Shown in pieces: positions 1 to 6,890 of a DNA stretch of 51,938 nt. This DNA comes from a virus. A program made the position numbers and the translations under genes. Within the stretch, counting starts at the first letter, position 1, and each line of letters opens with the position of its first letter. The notes below the pieces were generated by a model, which did not search any database, was not told the DNA's origin, and was given only the letters and a program-made list of their open reading frames with translations. The stretch lies in IMG/VR virus record IMGVR_UViG_3300044966_000307, positions 1 to 51,938 of that record; one strand, 5' to 3'.

Positions 1-1
1 A

Positions 2-514
2 AGCGTTAGTGGTATTTTAAGTAGTACTGATTGGACTACGTTTAATGGAAAAGCATCAACAACAACTGCTACTACTTCTGCAAACGGATTAATGAGTTCA
101 GATGATAAAACAAAACTCAACAGCGTATCGGTAATTGAAGCAACTACTACTATATCTAGTACCACTGCAGCTAATACAATTGACTTAACAACAGTAACTA
201 ATTCTACAATAATTATAACTTGTGACACTACCGCTAACCAGGCAAAAGTATTTAACTTTACTGGTACTCCATCGACTACTATGACTACAACAAACATATT
301 TTCAATAAATGTTATTGTTAAAAACAATGTAGCAATTTCAAGCTTAACATGGCAACGTGCAGGAGTTACAGGTAATGTTAAATGGCCAAATGGTACAATT
401 CCGCCTGCTACATTAACTATAATCGGAACAGGTGGATTTGATGTCTGGACGTTTTTTACAATTGACGGCGGTGCAACCTTTGTAGGAAGTTTATCAATGT
501 ACGGAGTTAAATAA
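2..514 (+). CDS. Phage tail fibre protein, C-terminal part (5' end outside window)
   Basis: The reading frame is open from the first bases of the window, so the gene starts upstream and only about 170 C-terminal residues are visible. An ATG at 92 lies inside the frame but is probably not the true start, because the upstream codons read as the fibre-like sequence GILSSTDWTTFNGKAS. The stretch GLMSSDDKTKLNS is a motif often seen in phage tail fibres just before a C-terminal domain. The rest is Thr/Ser/Asn-rich and beta-strand-like (TIDLTTVTNSTIIITCD), ending in a small compact domain. It is probably a virion fibre or fibre-tip subunit. The stop codon overlaps the next ATG by one base (TAATG), so the two genes are likely cotranscribed and translationally coupled. 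The structural class is fairly secure; the receptor is unknown. Confidence 0.7.
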   Translation, partial: SVSGILSSTDWTTFNGKASTTTATTSANGLMSSDDKTKLNSVSVIEATTTISSTTAANTIDLTTVTNSTIIITCDTTANQAKVFNFTGTPSTTMTTTNIFSINVIVKNNVAISSLTWQRAGVTGNVKWPNGTIPPATLTIIGTGGFDVWTFFTIDGGATFVGSLSMYGVK

Positions 515-2013
515 TGATTGGAAAATTTTTTAGTAGAGTAATAAAAGAATTAACGCCTGCTGATACAACAACTGTTACGTTTAATTCTTCCGGTACATAC
601 AACCCTAGGTATGGTAAACAAAAAGTATATGTGAGCGGGCGAGGCGGAACAGGAGCGTCTTATCCATCGTCCGTTCCAGGACAAGATGTTGCAGCATCAG
701 GAACAGGAGTATATAACCAAGGTTCACAAAATCTTGCCAATACATATAACCAAGGTTCACAAAATCTTGCCAATACATATAACCAAGGTTCGCAAAATCT
801 TGCCAATACATATAACCAAGGTTCGCAAAATCTTGCCAATACATATAACCAAGGTTCGCAAAATCTTGCCAATACATATAACCAAGGTTCACAAGGTCTT
901 GCCAATACATATAACCAAGGTTCACAAAATCTTGCCAATACATATAACCAAGGTTCACAAAATCTTGCCAATACATATAACCAAGGTTCGCAAAATCTTA
1001 CCGGCGGACTTAATACTAATAACGTTGCCGGATCCAGTACTGTTTATAACGGAACAACTCCTGGAACTTTTTATCCGAGCAACTCTTGGTGGATGTACTA
1101 CTCTGAGTATTATTCAACAGCAAATTCATCCACTAACTACGGAGGAGGATACGGTAATTCTACTACACTGCCTTCTCCAGTAGACGACTGGGACTATGAT
1201 GTAAACAATGATGCTGCACGTTACTTGCAAAATTATTTTTCACTAGAGGAGCTGCCGTCAGGTTACAATGCGCCAACTCCGGGCGGAAATCCTTCAGGAA
1301 GTTATAATACTAATTATAATTCAAGAAATCCAGCATATAACTCGACATATTCTGGTACCAACCAACAATACAATGCAGCATATTCTGGTACCAACCAACA
1401 ATACAATGCAGCATATTCTGGTACCAACCAACAATACAATGCAGCATATTCTGGTAACAACCGACAATACAATGCAGAATATTCTGGTAACAACCGACAA
1501 TACAATGCAGAATATTCTGGTACCAACCAACAATACAATGCAGCATATTCTGGTACCAACCAACAATACAATGCAGCATATTCTGGTACCAACCAACAAT
1601 ACAATGCAGCATATTCTGGTAACAACCGACAATACAATGCAGAATATTCTGGTAACAACCGACAATACAATGCAGAATATTCTGGTACCAACCAACAATA
1701 CAATGCAGCATATTCTGGTACCAACCAACAATACAATGCAGCATATTCTGGTACCAACCAACAATACAATGCAGCATATTTGGGCAACACACAACAATAC
1801 AATGCAGCATATACAAATTCAGCAACTAATTATCCTGCCTCATACACCGGAGCTAGTACATCACTGTTTGGTGTTACACTACCAGGCGGAACGTATGGAG
1901 TTGCTCTAGATACACCGGATACACTTGCAACATCGGTTCCAGCATATAGTACAACTCCAATTTCAATAACAGTACCTACTGGTGGGTATGTTACAATTAA
2001 ATTTACTCGTTAA
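514..2013 (+). CDS. Repeat-rich tail fibre-like protein with two 11-residue repeat arrays
   Basis: This 499-residue protein starts on the ATG that overlaps the previous stop. The N-terminus contains TVTFNSSGTYNPRYGKQKVYVSGRGG, a beta-rich segment of a type I recall from marine phage fibre proteins. Residues about 68-163 are eight copies plus a partial ninth of NQGSQNLANTY. Residues about 279-432 are thirteen copies plus a degenerate fourteenth of YSGTNQQYNAA, in two flavours (GTNQQYNAA and GNNRQYNAE). The ~110 residues between the arrays are Tyr/Asn/Ser-rich. The C-terminus (TVPTGGYVTIKFTR) looks like a final beta-strand tip. No enzyme motif was seen. The Gln/Asn/Tyr-rich repeats suggest an extended or low-complexity shaft. 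The virion role is inferred from composition and from fibre genes on its left. Confidence 0.65.
   Translation: MIGKFFSRVIKELTPADTTTVTFNSSGTYNPRYGKQKVYVSGRGGTGASYPSSVPGQDVAASGTGVYNQGSQNLANTYNQGSQNLANTYNQGSQNLANTYNQGSQNLANTYNQGSQNLANTYNQGSQGLANTYNQGSQNLANTYNQGSQNLANTYNQGSQNLTGGLNTNNVAGSSTVYNGTTPGTFYPSNSWWMYYSEYYSTANSSTNYGGGYGNSTTLPSPVDDWDYDVNNDAARYLQNYFSLEELPSGYNAPTPGGNPSGSYNTNYNSRNPAYNSTYSGTNQQYNAAYSGTNQQYNAAYSGTNQQYNAAYSGNNRQYNAEYSGNNRQYNAEYSGTNQQYNAAYSGTNQQYNAAYSGTNQQYNAAYSGNNRQYNAEYSGNNRQYNAEYSGTNQQYNAAYSGTNQQYNAAYSGTNQQYNAAYLGNTQQYNAAYTNSATNYPASYTGASTSLFGVTLPGGTYGVALDTPDTLATSVPAYSTTPISITVPTGGYVTIKFTR
715..1002 (+). repeat. 33-bp coding tandem repeat array A (8 full copies plus partial ninth)
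   Basis: Head-to-tail 33-bp units encode NQGSQNLANTY. Copies differ at only one or two bases (TCA/TCG in the Ser codon; AAT changed to GGT in copy six, giving GLANTY). There are no spacers, so it is not CRISPR. Such near-identity suggests recent expansion by slippage or unequal recombination. Confidence 0.95.
1348..1809 (+). repeat. 33-bp coding tandem repeat array B with 165-bp super-repeat
   Basis: Thirteen 33-bp units encode YSGTNQQYNAA or YSGNNRQYNAE, followed by a degenerate fourteenth (YLGNTQQYNAA). The two unit types occur as three T-type, two N-type, three T-type, two N-type, three T-type. This shows that a five-unit (165-bp) block was itself duplicated. Confidence 0.95.
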
Positions 2014-2021
2014 AGGCATTT

Positions 2022-3692
2022 ATGACTAAACAATATAAAATATTTGTTAGTATTGTATCTTATAGAGATGCAGTATTAGAACAAACTGTACACTCATTAA
2101 TTGATAATTTATCAAATTACAACGAAATTACTATTTCAATTCTTGATCAATCATATGATACGTTTTCTATATCTCATCCTTGTATTATATATAATCAAAT
2201 TGATCCTAAATTTTCAAAAGGTGTAGGTTGGGCAAGGCATCAAAATTCATTAAATTTAACTAATGAAGATTTTTATTATCAAATTGACTCTCATGCTATT
2301 TTTGATAAAAATTGGGACTTATATTTAATTGATGATTACCTTGCATATAAAGCAGAATATTTGACTTCAAAGATTGCAATGTCAAGTGCATGTCATTCTT
2401 TTTCGATGATCGACGGTGTCGCAACAAAAGATACTACTTTTTCACCTACAGAGGTGTTAATTGCTAAGTATACTCGAAAACCAATATTATCAGAAACTAA
2501 CAAACATTTGTCAGTTCATTCGTACTATTATAATTGCACAGATCGTATTATTCCAGCAATTCATTTATACGGAGGTAATTTTTTTACACACTCTGAGTTT
2601 ATATCAACTGTAGGTATTTGCCCGCATTTATTTTTTACAGGAGAAGAACAATATCTTACATTATCTGCATTTTTTAATGATTATAAGTTAGTGCATCACA
2701 CGTCTATTCATAATTATCATCTCACATACAATAATAATACATATCTCACTAAATTGCATGTTGAGCCGGTTATATCAGATGACGATCTGTTAAAATTAGA
2801 AACAGACTCTATAAATTTTTTTAATGAATATATTAATTCTATATCAAATGATGATTTACAACGATTTTATGAATATAGCGGTGTTGATTATAAAAATAAT
2901 CATATCGACGAGCAATCATTATGTGATTTTTTAGGACACATATCATTAAACCAATGTTATCAAAATCAATCATACCCTTCATTTTGGTTACACTCTACCG
3001 AACACGGTCTTACATTTTTACTTACTGAATCTAGTGATATAATTTCTAATGAAATAAGAGAGTATGGTGTATTTGGAGAATCTCGATATTCTAAAGTAGT
3101 TTCGTTATTAGCTAATATAGACTCACCTGTTATATATGATATAGGCTGTAACTTTGGAACATTCAGTTTACCGTTGGCAAAAATATTACCTACTAGTGAA
3201 ATTTTTAGTTTCGAAGTCCAACGATTAGTATTCTATCAGTTATGTGCTAATATTGCACTTAATCAAGCATTTAATATTTTACCAATTAATGTAGCAGTTG
3301 GCGCAGAATCACAAATAATACAAGTTAATGATCTTGATTACGTTAATAGTTCAAATTACGGTGCATATACTTTAGATACTAATATTAGATTAGCAAACTC
3401 TCAAGGTAATGTGTATTATGATACTACATATACTATTGATCAGTTTGCATTAGATGATCTCGATTTACCAAGACCTAATCTTATAAAAATTAGTGTAGGT
3501 GGTACAGATATTAAGGTTTTAAAAGGCGCAGTTAACTTAATTAAAGAATCACAACCAATTATATTAATCGAGTGTTGGGATGCTCAATTTTATAAAACAC
3601 AGAGAAATGAATTAATCGATTATGTTACACAACTTAATTATAGTATCCAATATACAGTGTGTGATTATTTATTATTAACATATAATACTTAG
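2022..3692 (+). CDS. Glycosyltransferase-FkbM methyltransferase fusion
   Basis: This 556-residue protein has two enzymatic parts. The N-terminal ~270 residues resemble GlcNAc-transferase-type GT-A glycosyltransferases (PF11397-like): an opening strand with SIVSYRD, the segment GWARHQN, and a metal-binding DxH-type motif D89-S90-H91. The C-terminal ~190 residues are an FkbM-type SAM methyltransferase, with the SAM-binding loop YDIGCNFGTFS near residue 370, a following acidic FEVQ segment, and IKISVGGTDIKVLKGA near 486. In the last motif the usual IKIDVEGxE has become SVGGTD, so the acidic residues normally found there are missing and methyltransferase activity is uncertain. It would transfer a sugar and possibly O-methylate it. 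It sits between fibre genes and an oxygenase gene, which fits virion or surface glycan modification. Domain calls are fairly secure, substrates unknown. Confidence 0.75.
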   Translation: MTKQYKIFVSIVSYRDAVLEQTVHSLIDNLSNYNEITISILDQSYDTFSISHPCIIYNQIDPKFSKGVGWARHQNSLNLTNEDFYYQIDSHAIFDKNWDLYLIDDYLAYKAEYLTSKIAMSSACHSFSMIDGVATKDTTFSPTEVLIAKYTRKPILSETNKHLSVHSYYYNCTDRIIPAIHLYGGNFFTHSEFISTVGICPHLFFTGEEQYLTLSAFFNDYKLVHHTSIHNYHLTYNNNTYLTKLHVEPVISDDDLLKLETDSINFFNEYINSISNDDLQRFYEYSGVDYKNNHIDEQSLCDFLGHISLNQCYQNQSYPSFWLHSTEHGLTFLLTESSDIISNEIREYGVFGESRYSKVVSLLANIDSPVIYDIGCNFGTFSLPLAKILPTSEIFSFEVQRLVFYQLCANIALNQAFNILPINVAVGAESQIIQVNDLDYVNSSNYGAYTLDTNIRLANSQGNVYYDTTYTIDQFALDDLDLPRPNLIKISVGGTDIKVLKGAVNLIKESQPIILIECWDAQFYKTQRNELIDYVTQLNYSIQYTVCDYLLLTYNT

Positions 3693-3731
3693 ATATGTCT
3701 CTCAGATTTGTAATGTTGTACTTTGACGATT

Positions 3732-3739
3732 GATAAATA
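3732..3739 (+). promoter_or_regulatory. Candidate T4-type late promoter (GATAAATA)
   Basis: GATAAATA followed by a T-rich stretch lies 66 bases upstream of the oxygenase ATG. It matches the late-promoter octamer (TATAAATA in T4) and recurs before other genes in this window. A hairpin lies between it and the gene, so the assignment is tentative. Confidence 0.4.
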
Positions 3740-3757
3740 TTTTTACATTATATTAAT

Positions 3758-3781
3758 AACATCACCTATGTAGGTGATGTT
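3758..3781 (+). terminator. Hairpin, possible terminator of the GT-FkbM gene
   Basis: An 11-bp perfect inverted repeat (AACATCACCTA / TAGGTGATGTT) is separated by two bases; physically this is about 9 bp closing a TATGTA loop. It is followed by AACATTATTT, only a weak U-tract. It lies between the GT-FkbM stop and the oxygenase start. It may be an intrinsic terminator or a 5'-UTR structure of the oxygenase mRNA. Confidence 0.5.
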
Positions 3782-3804
3782 AACATTATTTAAAAGATAG
3801 TTTT

Positions 3805-4404
3805 ATGTTTACAATACCAGATATTCATTCAGCACTTGAACCAATTGTTTGTTGGTCAGGTGCACTTACAGACAACGATATTGAAGAAATTATTAAAATT
3901 GGTGATAATTTAGAATTTCAGCAAGCTAAAGTTGGAAATCAAAGTAAAGGCAGTACAGATGATACAGTTAGAAAAAGTTCGGTATCGTGGATTCGTCCTA
4001 ATGACCAAACTGGTTGGTTGTTTAACAAAATGGTAGAAATTGTTGCTAGAGTTAATACTGATAAATTCCAATTTGAGTTATCGCACATAGATTCATTTCA
4101 ATATACAACGTATACAGAAGGTGAATATTATAAATGGCATATTGACGGCGCTGTTAAAGATACGTTTGGGCCACATCATAGAAAATTAGGAGTATCAGTA
4201 GTATTATCAGATCCGGAGACTGAATTTACAGGTGGAAAATTTCAAATTATACCTGAAGGAAATCCAGACCAAGTAAAAAGTATAGAAGTTAATAAAGGAG
4301 ATATACTGTTCTTTCCTTCATTTGTACCACATCAAGTAACTGAAGTCTTATCAGGTAAACGTAAAAGTTTAGTATGTTGGGTTCTCGGTTCAAAATTTAA
4401 ATAA
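3805..4404 (+). CDS. 2-oxoglutarate/Fe(II)-dependent oxygenase (prolyl-4-hydroxylase-like)
   Basis: This 199-residue protein has the double-stranded beta-helix signature of Fe(II)/2OG dioxygenases. The metal triad is His112-x-Asp114 (KWHIDG) and His176 (FVPHQV). Arg186 in GKRKSL is placed to bind the 2OG carboxylate. SVVLSD followed by FTGGKF is typical of the P4Hc group, which hydroxylates prolyl or other protein side chains. The length is normal for stand-alone phage members, which are common in marine T4-like phages. All key residues are present, so it should be active. The substrate is unknown; a virion or host protein is possible. No strong Shine-Dalgarno sequence precedes the ATG. Confidence 0.85.
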   Translation: MFTIPDIHSALEPIVCWSGALTDNDIEEIIKIGDNLEFQQAKVGNQSKGSTDDTVRKSSVSWIRPNDQTGWLFNKMVEIVARVNTDKFQFELSHIDSFQYTTYTEGEYYKWHIDGAVKDTFGPHHRKLGVSVVLSDPETEFTGGKFQIIPEGNPDQVKSIEVNKGDILFFPSFVPHQVTEVLSGKRKSLVCWVLGSKFK

Positions 4405-4417
4405 CACAGAAGGGTAT

Positions 4418-5137
4418 ATGTCGCTAATTTCTATTTTTAAATCTCCAGTAATTGAATTCTTAACAACAGAAGAATTTGCAGAGGTATTGATACCACCAGC
4501 ACCTGCTAATAAGTTTATCCCAGATTGGTATAAATCTATCCCGTCACATTCTAAATCTAATAGAGATGTGTCCGGCGCGCCGGCTATGACTGCTAAAAAA
4601 TGTTTGCCAATGATGGATGCAATGACACATGGGTTCATTATTCCATTAGCCGGTGATGTTCATATTAGAACAAACGAAGATGCGTCATTAATTGATATTA
4701 CTGAAAATCAATTTATTAAACAAACAGAAGAACACTCCCAAGATCAAGTAAGTCCTAATTTTCCATTTCCTAAGAAACATTTGATTAAGTTTATTAATCA
4801 TTTTGTAATAAAAACTCCACCTGGATATTCTTGTATGTTCACATCACCAATTAATCACTTAGAATCTAGGTTTATAACATTAGGTGCAGTAGTTGACACC
4901 GATAAGTACGATAGAGAAATAAATTTTCCTACAGTTTGGCTGGCTAATAATTACGATGATACTGTGTTAGCCGGAACTCCTATAATTCAATGTATTCCAT
5001 TCAAACGTAGTACTACTATTGAAAACTATAAAGTACGACCATATACACCTGAAGAATGGCATAACCGAGAAGTTACTCGATTAAAGCAATCAAACCAATC
5101 AAGCTATTATGTTAAAAATCTTAGAGTAAAAAAATAA
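4418..5137 (+). CDS. Conserved phage protein of unknown function (paralogue 1)
   Basis: This 239-residue protein resembles a family I recall from marine phages (possibly DUF6065, from memory and unverified). Visible features are FIPDWYKSIP near residue 28, the Cys-containing TAKKCLPMMDAMTHGFIIPL near 59-78, PPGYSCMFTSPINH near 133, and AGTPIIQCIPFKR near 187. The next gene shares the same overall plan, so the two are tandem paralogues. No catalytic motif, signal peptide or membrane segment is evident. The gene starts 13 bases after the oxygenase stop, preceded by AGAAGGG, and its stop overlaps the next ATG by one base. The oxygenase and the paralogue pair therefore probably form one operon. 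Function is not known and none is assigned. Confidence 0.7.
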   Translation: MSLISIFKSPVIEFLTTEEFAEVLIPPAPANKFIPDWYKSIPSHSKSNRDVSGAPAMTAKKCLPMMDAMTHGFIIPLAGDVHIRTNEDASLIDITENQFIKQTEEHSQDQVSPNFPFPKKHLIKFINHFVIKTPPGYSCMFTSPINHLESRFITLGAVVDTDKYDREINFPTVWLANNYDDTVLAGTPIIQCIPFKRSTTIENYKVRPYTPEEWHNREVTRLKQSNQSSYYVKNLRVKK

Positions 5138-5889
5138 TGTCTATATTATCTAAAATTAAGTCAATATTTAATGAAACGGTAAATCCAACACCTATGATTA
5201 GATTTAAATGCGATATCCCGGGATATGAAGTTGGCCAACCGGTTCGGCGTGCAATGGATGTAAAACCAGACTGGTTAATTGACCAACTTAAAACTGCTGA
5301 AAAAAATAAAACTCATAAGTTTTCATCGTGCCCCGGAATGCATGATTATTATAGAATTGGGTATATTATTCCAGCCTGGGAAGATTTTGAAATAATTGTC
5401 GATAAAACAAAGGCAAACATTATTATTGGTAATTCTACTAGTTTTGTTTGCAAACCGTTTGAACAAATGGATTATCGTGTAGTCACTGGATCTGCAAATA
5501 TTGATGATGATATTGCGCATCACGCATTAAAATTACCGTGCCCGTGGAAAGTATTTACTAAACCGGGATATTCTGCATTTGTTATGCCTGCGTTATATCA
5601 TTCTCCATTTTTAAGAGATTTATTTTTATATCCGGGAATAAACGATTATGATCATTACCATACAATTAATGTTATGTTTTCACCATTAAGAGAAATGCGT
5701 GTTAAAATATATGCAGGTACTCCAATGTTGCATGTTATTCCGTATAAACGAGAAGACATTACAGCCGAAGTTGGATTAATAAATCAGAAAGAGACCGGGT
5801 TAGCTAACTTTACTTACCGAACAAAATCTCCCGGCTTTTATAGAAAATGGATATATCAAAAGAAAACAACTGATATAACTTACCTTTAA
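5137..5889 (+). CDS. Conserved phage protein of unknown function (paralogue 2)
   Basis: This 250-residue paralogue of the preceding gene starts on the overlapping TAATG. Shared landmarks in the same order are KPDWLIDQ, SCPGMHDYYRIGYIIPAWED (the Lys-Lys before the Cys is replaced), KPGYSAFVMP, and AGTPMLHVIPYKRED. The C-terminus GFYRKWIYQKKTT recurs almost unchanged in a gene remnant at 6771-6833. The duplication is old, since the two proteins have clearly diverged at most positions. No enzyme motif was recognised and function is unknown. Its placement after an oxygenase and ahead of giant fibre genes gives only a weak hint of a role in virion or surface modification. Confidence 0.7.
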   Translation: MSILSKIKSIFNETVNPTPMIRFKCDIPGYEVGQPVRRAMDVKPDWLIDQLKTAEKNKTHKFSSCPGMHDYYRIGYIIPAWEDFEIIVDKTKANIIIGNSTSFVCKPFEQMDYRVVTGSANIDDDIAHHALKLPCPWKVFTKPGYSAFVMPALYHSPFLRDLFLYPGINDYDHYHTINVMFSPLREMRVKIYAGTPMLHVIPYKREDITAEVGLINQKETGLANFTYRTKSPGFYRKWIYQKKTTDITYL

Positions 5890-5914
5890 TCATATAACCA
5901 TACCTGACTAATTG

Positions 5915-5922
5915 TATAAATA
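5915..5922 (+). promoter_or_regulatory. T4-type late promoter (TATAAATA)
   Basis: An exact TATAAATA octamer followed by CTACAATA lies 61 bases upstream of the ATG at 5983. It matches the T4 late-promoter consensus read by the gp55-type sigma factor, and it sits in the gap after a gene end. Confidence 0.65.
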
Positions 5923-5982
5923 CTACAATATAGTTGGGTGAAGAAAACAACAGAAATCAATTACATCTAAAGGAGATTAAAA

Positions 5983-6387
5983 ATGAATACTATAGTTAAA
6001 GTGAAAATAAATGAAGACGGTTCAATTAACTTGTGGAAACTTCCACAAGAACCAGATTCTACTTGGAGAGATGCAGTTTTAACTGAAAAAGAACCTACAC
6101 TTACTACAAGACAGATAGCAATTCCGCAATACGATTTGTTAAAAACCCCAATACAAGTTTCATATTCTATTATAGAAGCATCATTGGCTGAAAGAAAATC
6201 TAATGAAAAAAACAAGGCAAAAAGTCTATTCTTACGAATTACAAATCAACAGGCACACAATGCAATTTCAGATAATTCTGAAGTTTATGATGCTGCTGCA
6301 GTAGAACACGCTAAAGCAGATATGATTGCTAAACTTAACGCTATTTCATTAGCAACAACACACGACGAATTAGACGCAATTGTATAA
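5983..6387 (+). CDS. Small hypothetical phage protein, possibly virion-associated
   Basis: This 134-residue protein has a strong Shine-Dalgarno sequence (AAAGGAG) eight bases before the ATG and a TATAAATA late promoter upstream, so late expression is likely. The N-terminal half is beta-like (VKVKINEDGSINLWKLP). The C-terminal half is predicted helical and Ala-rich, ending in LNAISLATTHDELDAIV. No signal peptide, membrane segment or known motif was recognised. Late expression and the neighbouring fibre genes suggest a structural or fibre-accessory role, but this is inference. A terminator-like hairpin at 6667-6711 lies downstream. Confidence 0.6.
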   Translation: MNTIVKVKINEDGSINLWKLPQEPDSTWRDAVLTEKEPTLTTRQIAIPQYDLLKTPIQVSYSIIEASLAERKSNEKNKAKSLFLRITNQQAHNAISDNSEVYDAAAVEHAKADMIAKLNAISLATTHDELDAIV

Positions 6388-6396
6388 TACAATAAC

Positions 6397-6546
6397 TAGG
6401 TACATATCTTATACTACGCATTAGAGGCAGGGATTATTCATACTAATGTTGTAATTAGCAATGACGCAGGATTAGAGGCTATCAATAATATCAATAACAG
6501 TTTGAATCTTAGTTTGGATAATCTTGTTACGCAAGCTAAGATTTAA
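6397..6546 (+). pseudogene. Plus-strand gene remnant overlapping the truncated Nudix copy
   Basis: After a TAG, a frame without a start codon reads VHILYYALEAGIIHTNVVIS followed by NDAGLEAI, then INNINNSLNLSLDNLVTQAKI and a stop. The last part is the antisense frame of the Nudix fragment and parallels the end of the kinase gene at 46510 (INNINNGLDLSLNNFITQTEI). The preceding TNVVIS segment matches the dNMP kinase at the right edge of the window over 19 of 21 bases (6442-6462 against 51887-51907), so it may be a scrap of a kinase gene. This parentage is weakly supported. Confidence 0.35.
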
Positions 6547-6768
6547 CCCGCGATGTATTGGTTTCGGTAGTGCAACTAAACTAAACCAACCCCAAGCAAT
6601 ATGCTCATCACTTAATGTTGGTACAAATTCATTTTCTACTAAACAAAAATATGTATGAAAATTAAAGACACTATCGTTAGATACAAATTTTTCTAACGGT
6701 AGTGTTTTTTTAATGACTGGAAGAAATCCAATTTCTTCTTCTATTTCTCTAGTAAGACCTTGCCATGG
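6472..6768 (-). pseudogene. Truncated duplicate of the Nudix hydrolase gene
   Basis: This minus-strand segment encodes the last ~99 residues of the Nudix protein at 46436-46885, from PWQGLTREIEEEIGF to the C-terminal DSL. The proteins differ at about one position (V/I before KK), while the DNA is only roughly 88% identical by eye, so nearly all changes are synonymous in this frame. The N-terminal half is missing, including the first Gly and Glu of the Nudix box. Upstream codons come instead from unrelated sequence with stray starts (the open frame runs to 6804). The fragment should not be catalytic. It contains a terminator hairpin for the opposite strand, which may be why it survives. Confidence 0.8.
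6667..6711 (+). terminator. Intrinsic terminator hairpin within the Nudix fragment
   Basis: A 15-bp stem (GACACTATCGTTAGA / TCTAACGGTAGTGTT, with G-U pairs) with a 10-base loop is followed by a seven-T run at 6705-6711. It is oriented to stop plus-strand transcription coming from the gene at 5983. The equivalent hairpin at 46631-46675 has a G-U pair where this copy has G-C, so pairing is kept while the sequence changes. Confidence 0.7.
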
Positions 6769-6770
6769 GG

Positions 6771-6833
6771 TTTTATAGAAAATGGATTTACAAAAAGAAA
6801 ACAACCAAAATTACCTATAACAATTACCGCTAA
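6771..6833 (+). pseudogene. 3' remnant of a third copy of the unknown-function paralogue
   Basis: Twenty codons plus a stop read FYRKWIYKKKTTKITYNNYR. The first 35 bases match 5836-5870, the end of the gene at 5137-5889, at about 32 of 35 positions. The remnant begins immediately after the truncated Nudix fragment, so this is a recombination junction. It has no start codon or upstream coding region. Confidence 0.65.
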
Positions 6834-6855
6834 CGAAATACAGTAACGCCATACA

Positions 6856-6863
6856 GATAAATA
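6856..6863 (+). promoter_or_regulatory. T4-type late promoter (GATAAATA)
   Basis: GATAAATA followed by CTTACAAC lies 28 bases before the ATG of the 2,166-residue fibre gene. The spacing leaves a short leader containing the AAAGGA Shine-Dalgarno sequence. It is the same octamer as upstream of gp14 and the HNH gene. Confidence 0.6.
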
Positions 6864-6890
6864 CTTACAACTATAACAAAGGATTTATAA

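Noticed and set aside
605-976. Minus-strand open frames across the repeat arrays
   Set aside because: They are antisense shadows of the 33-bp repeats, with no Shine-Dalgarno sequence or recognisable protein content. The same applies to the frames at 1310-1825 and to plus-strand frames 686-1183 and 1268-1909.
715-1809. Regular 33-bp repeats resembling a CRISPR array
   Set aside because: Units abut without spacers and are translated in frame as 11-residue repeats in a fibre-like protein.
6769-6804. ATG starts giving the truncated Nudix frame a 110-residue product
   Set aside because: The extra N-terminal residues come from the antisense of the paralogue scar, and the first half of the Nudix box is missing, so a functional enzyme is unlikely.
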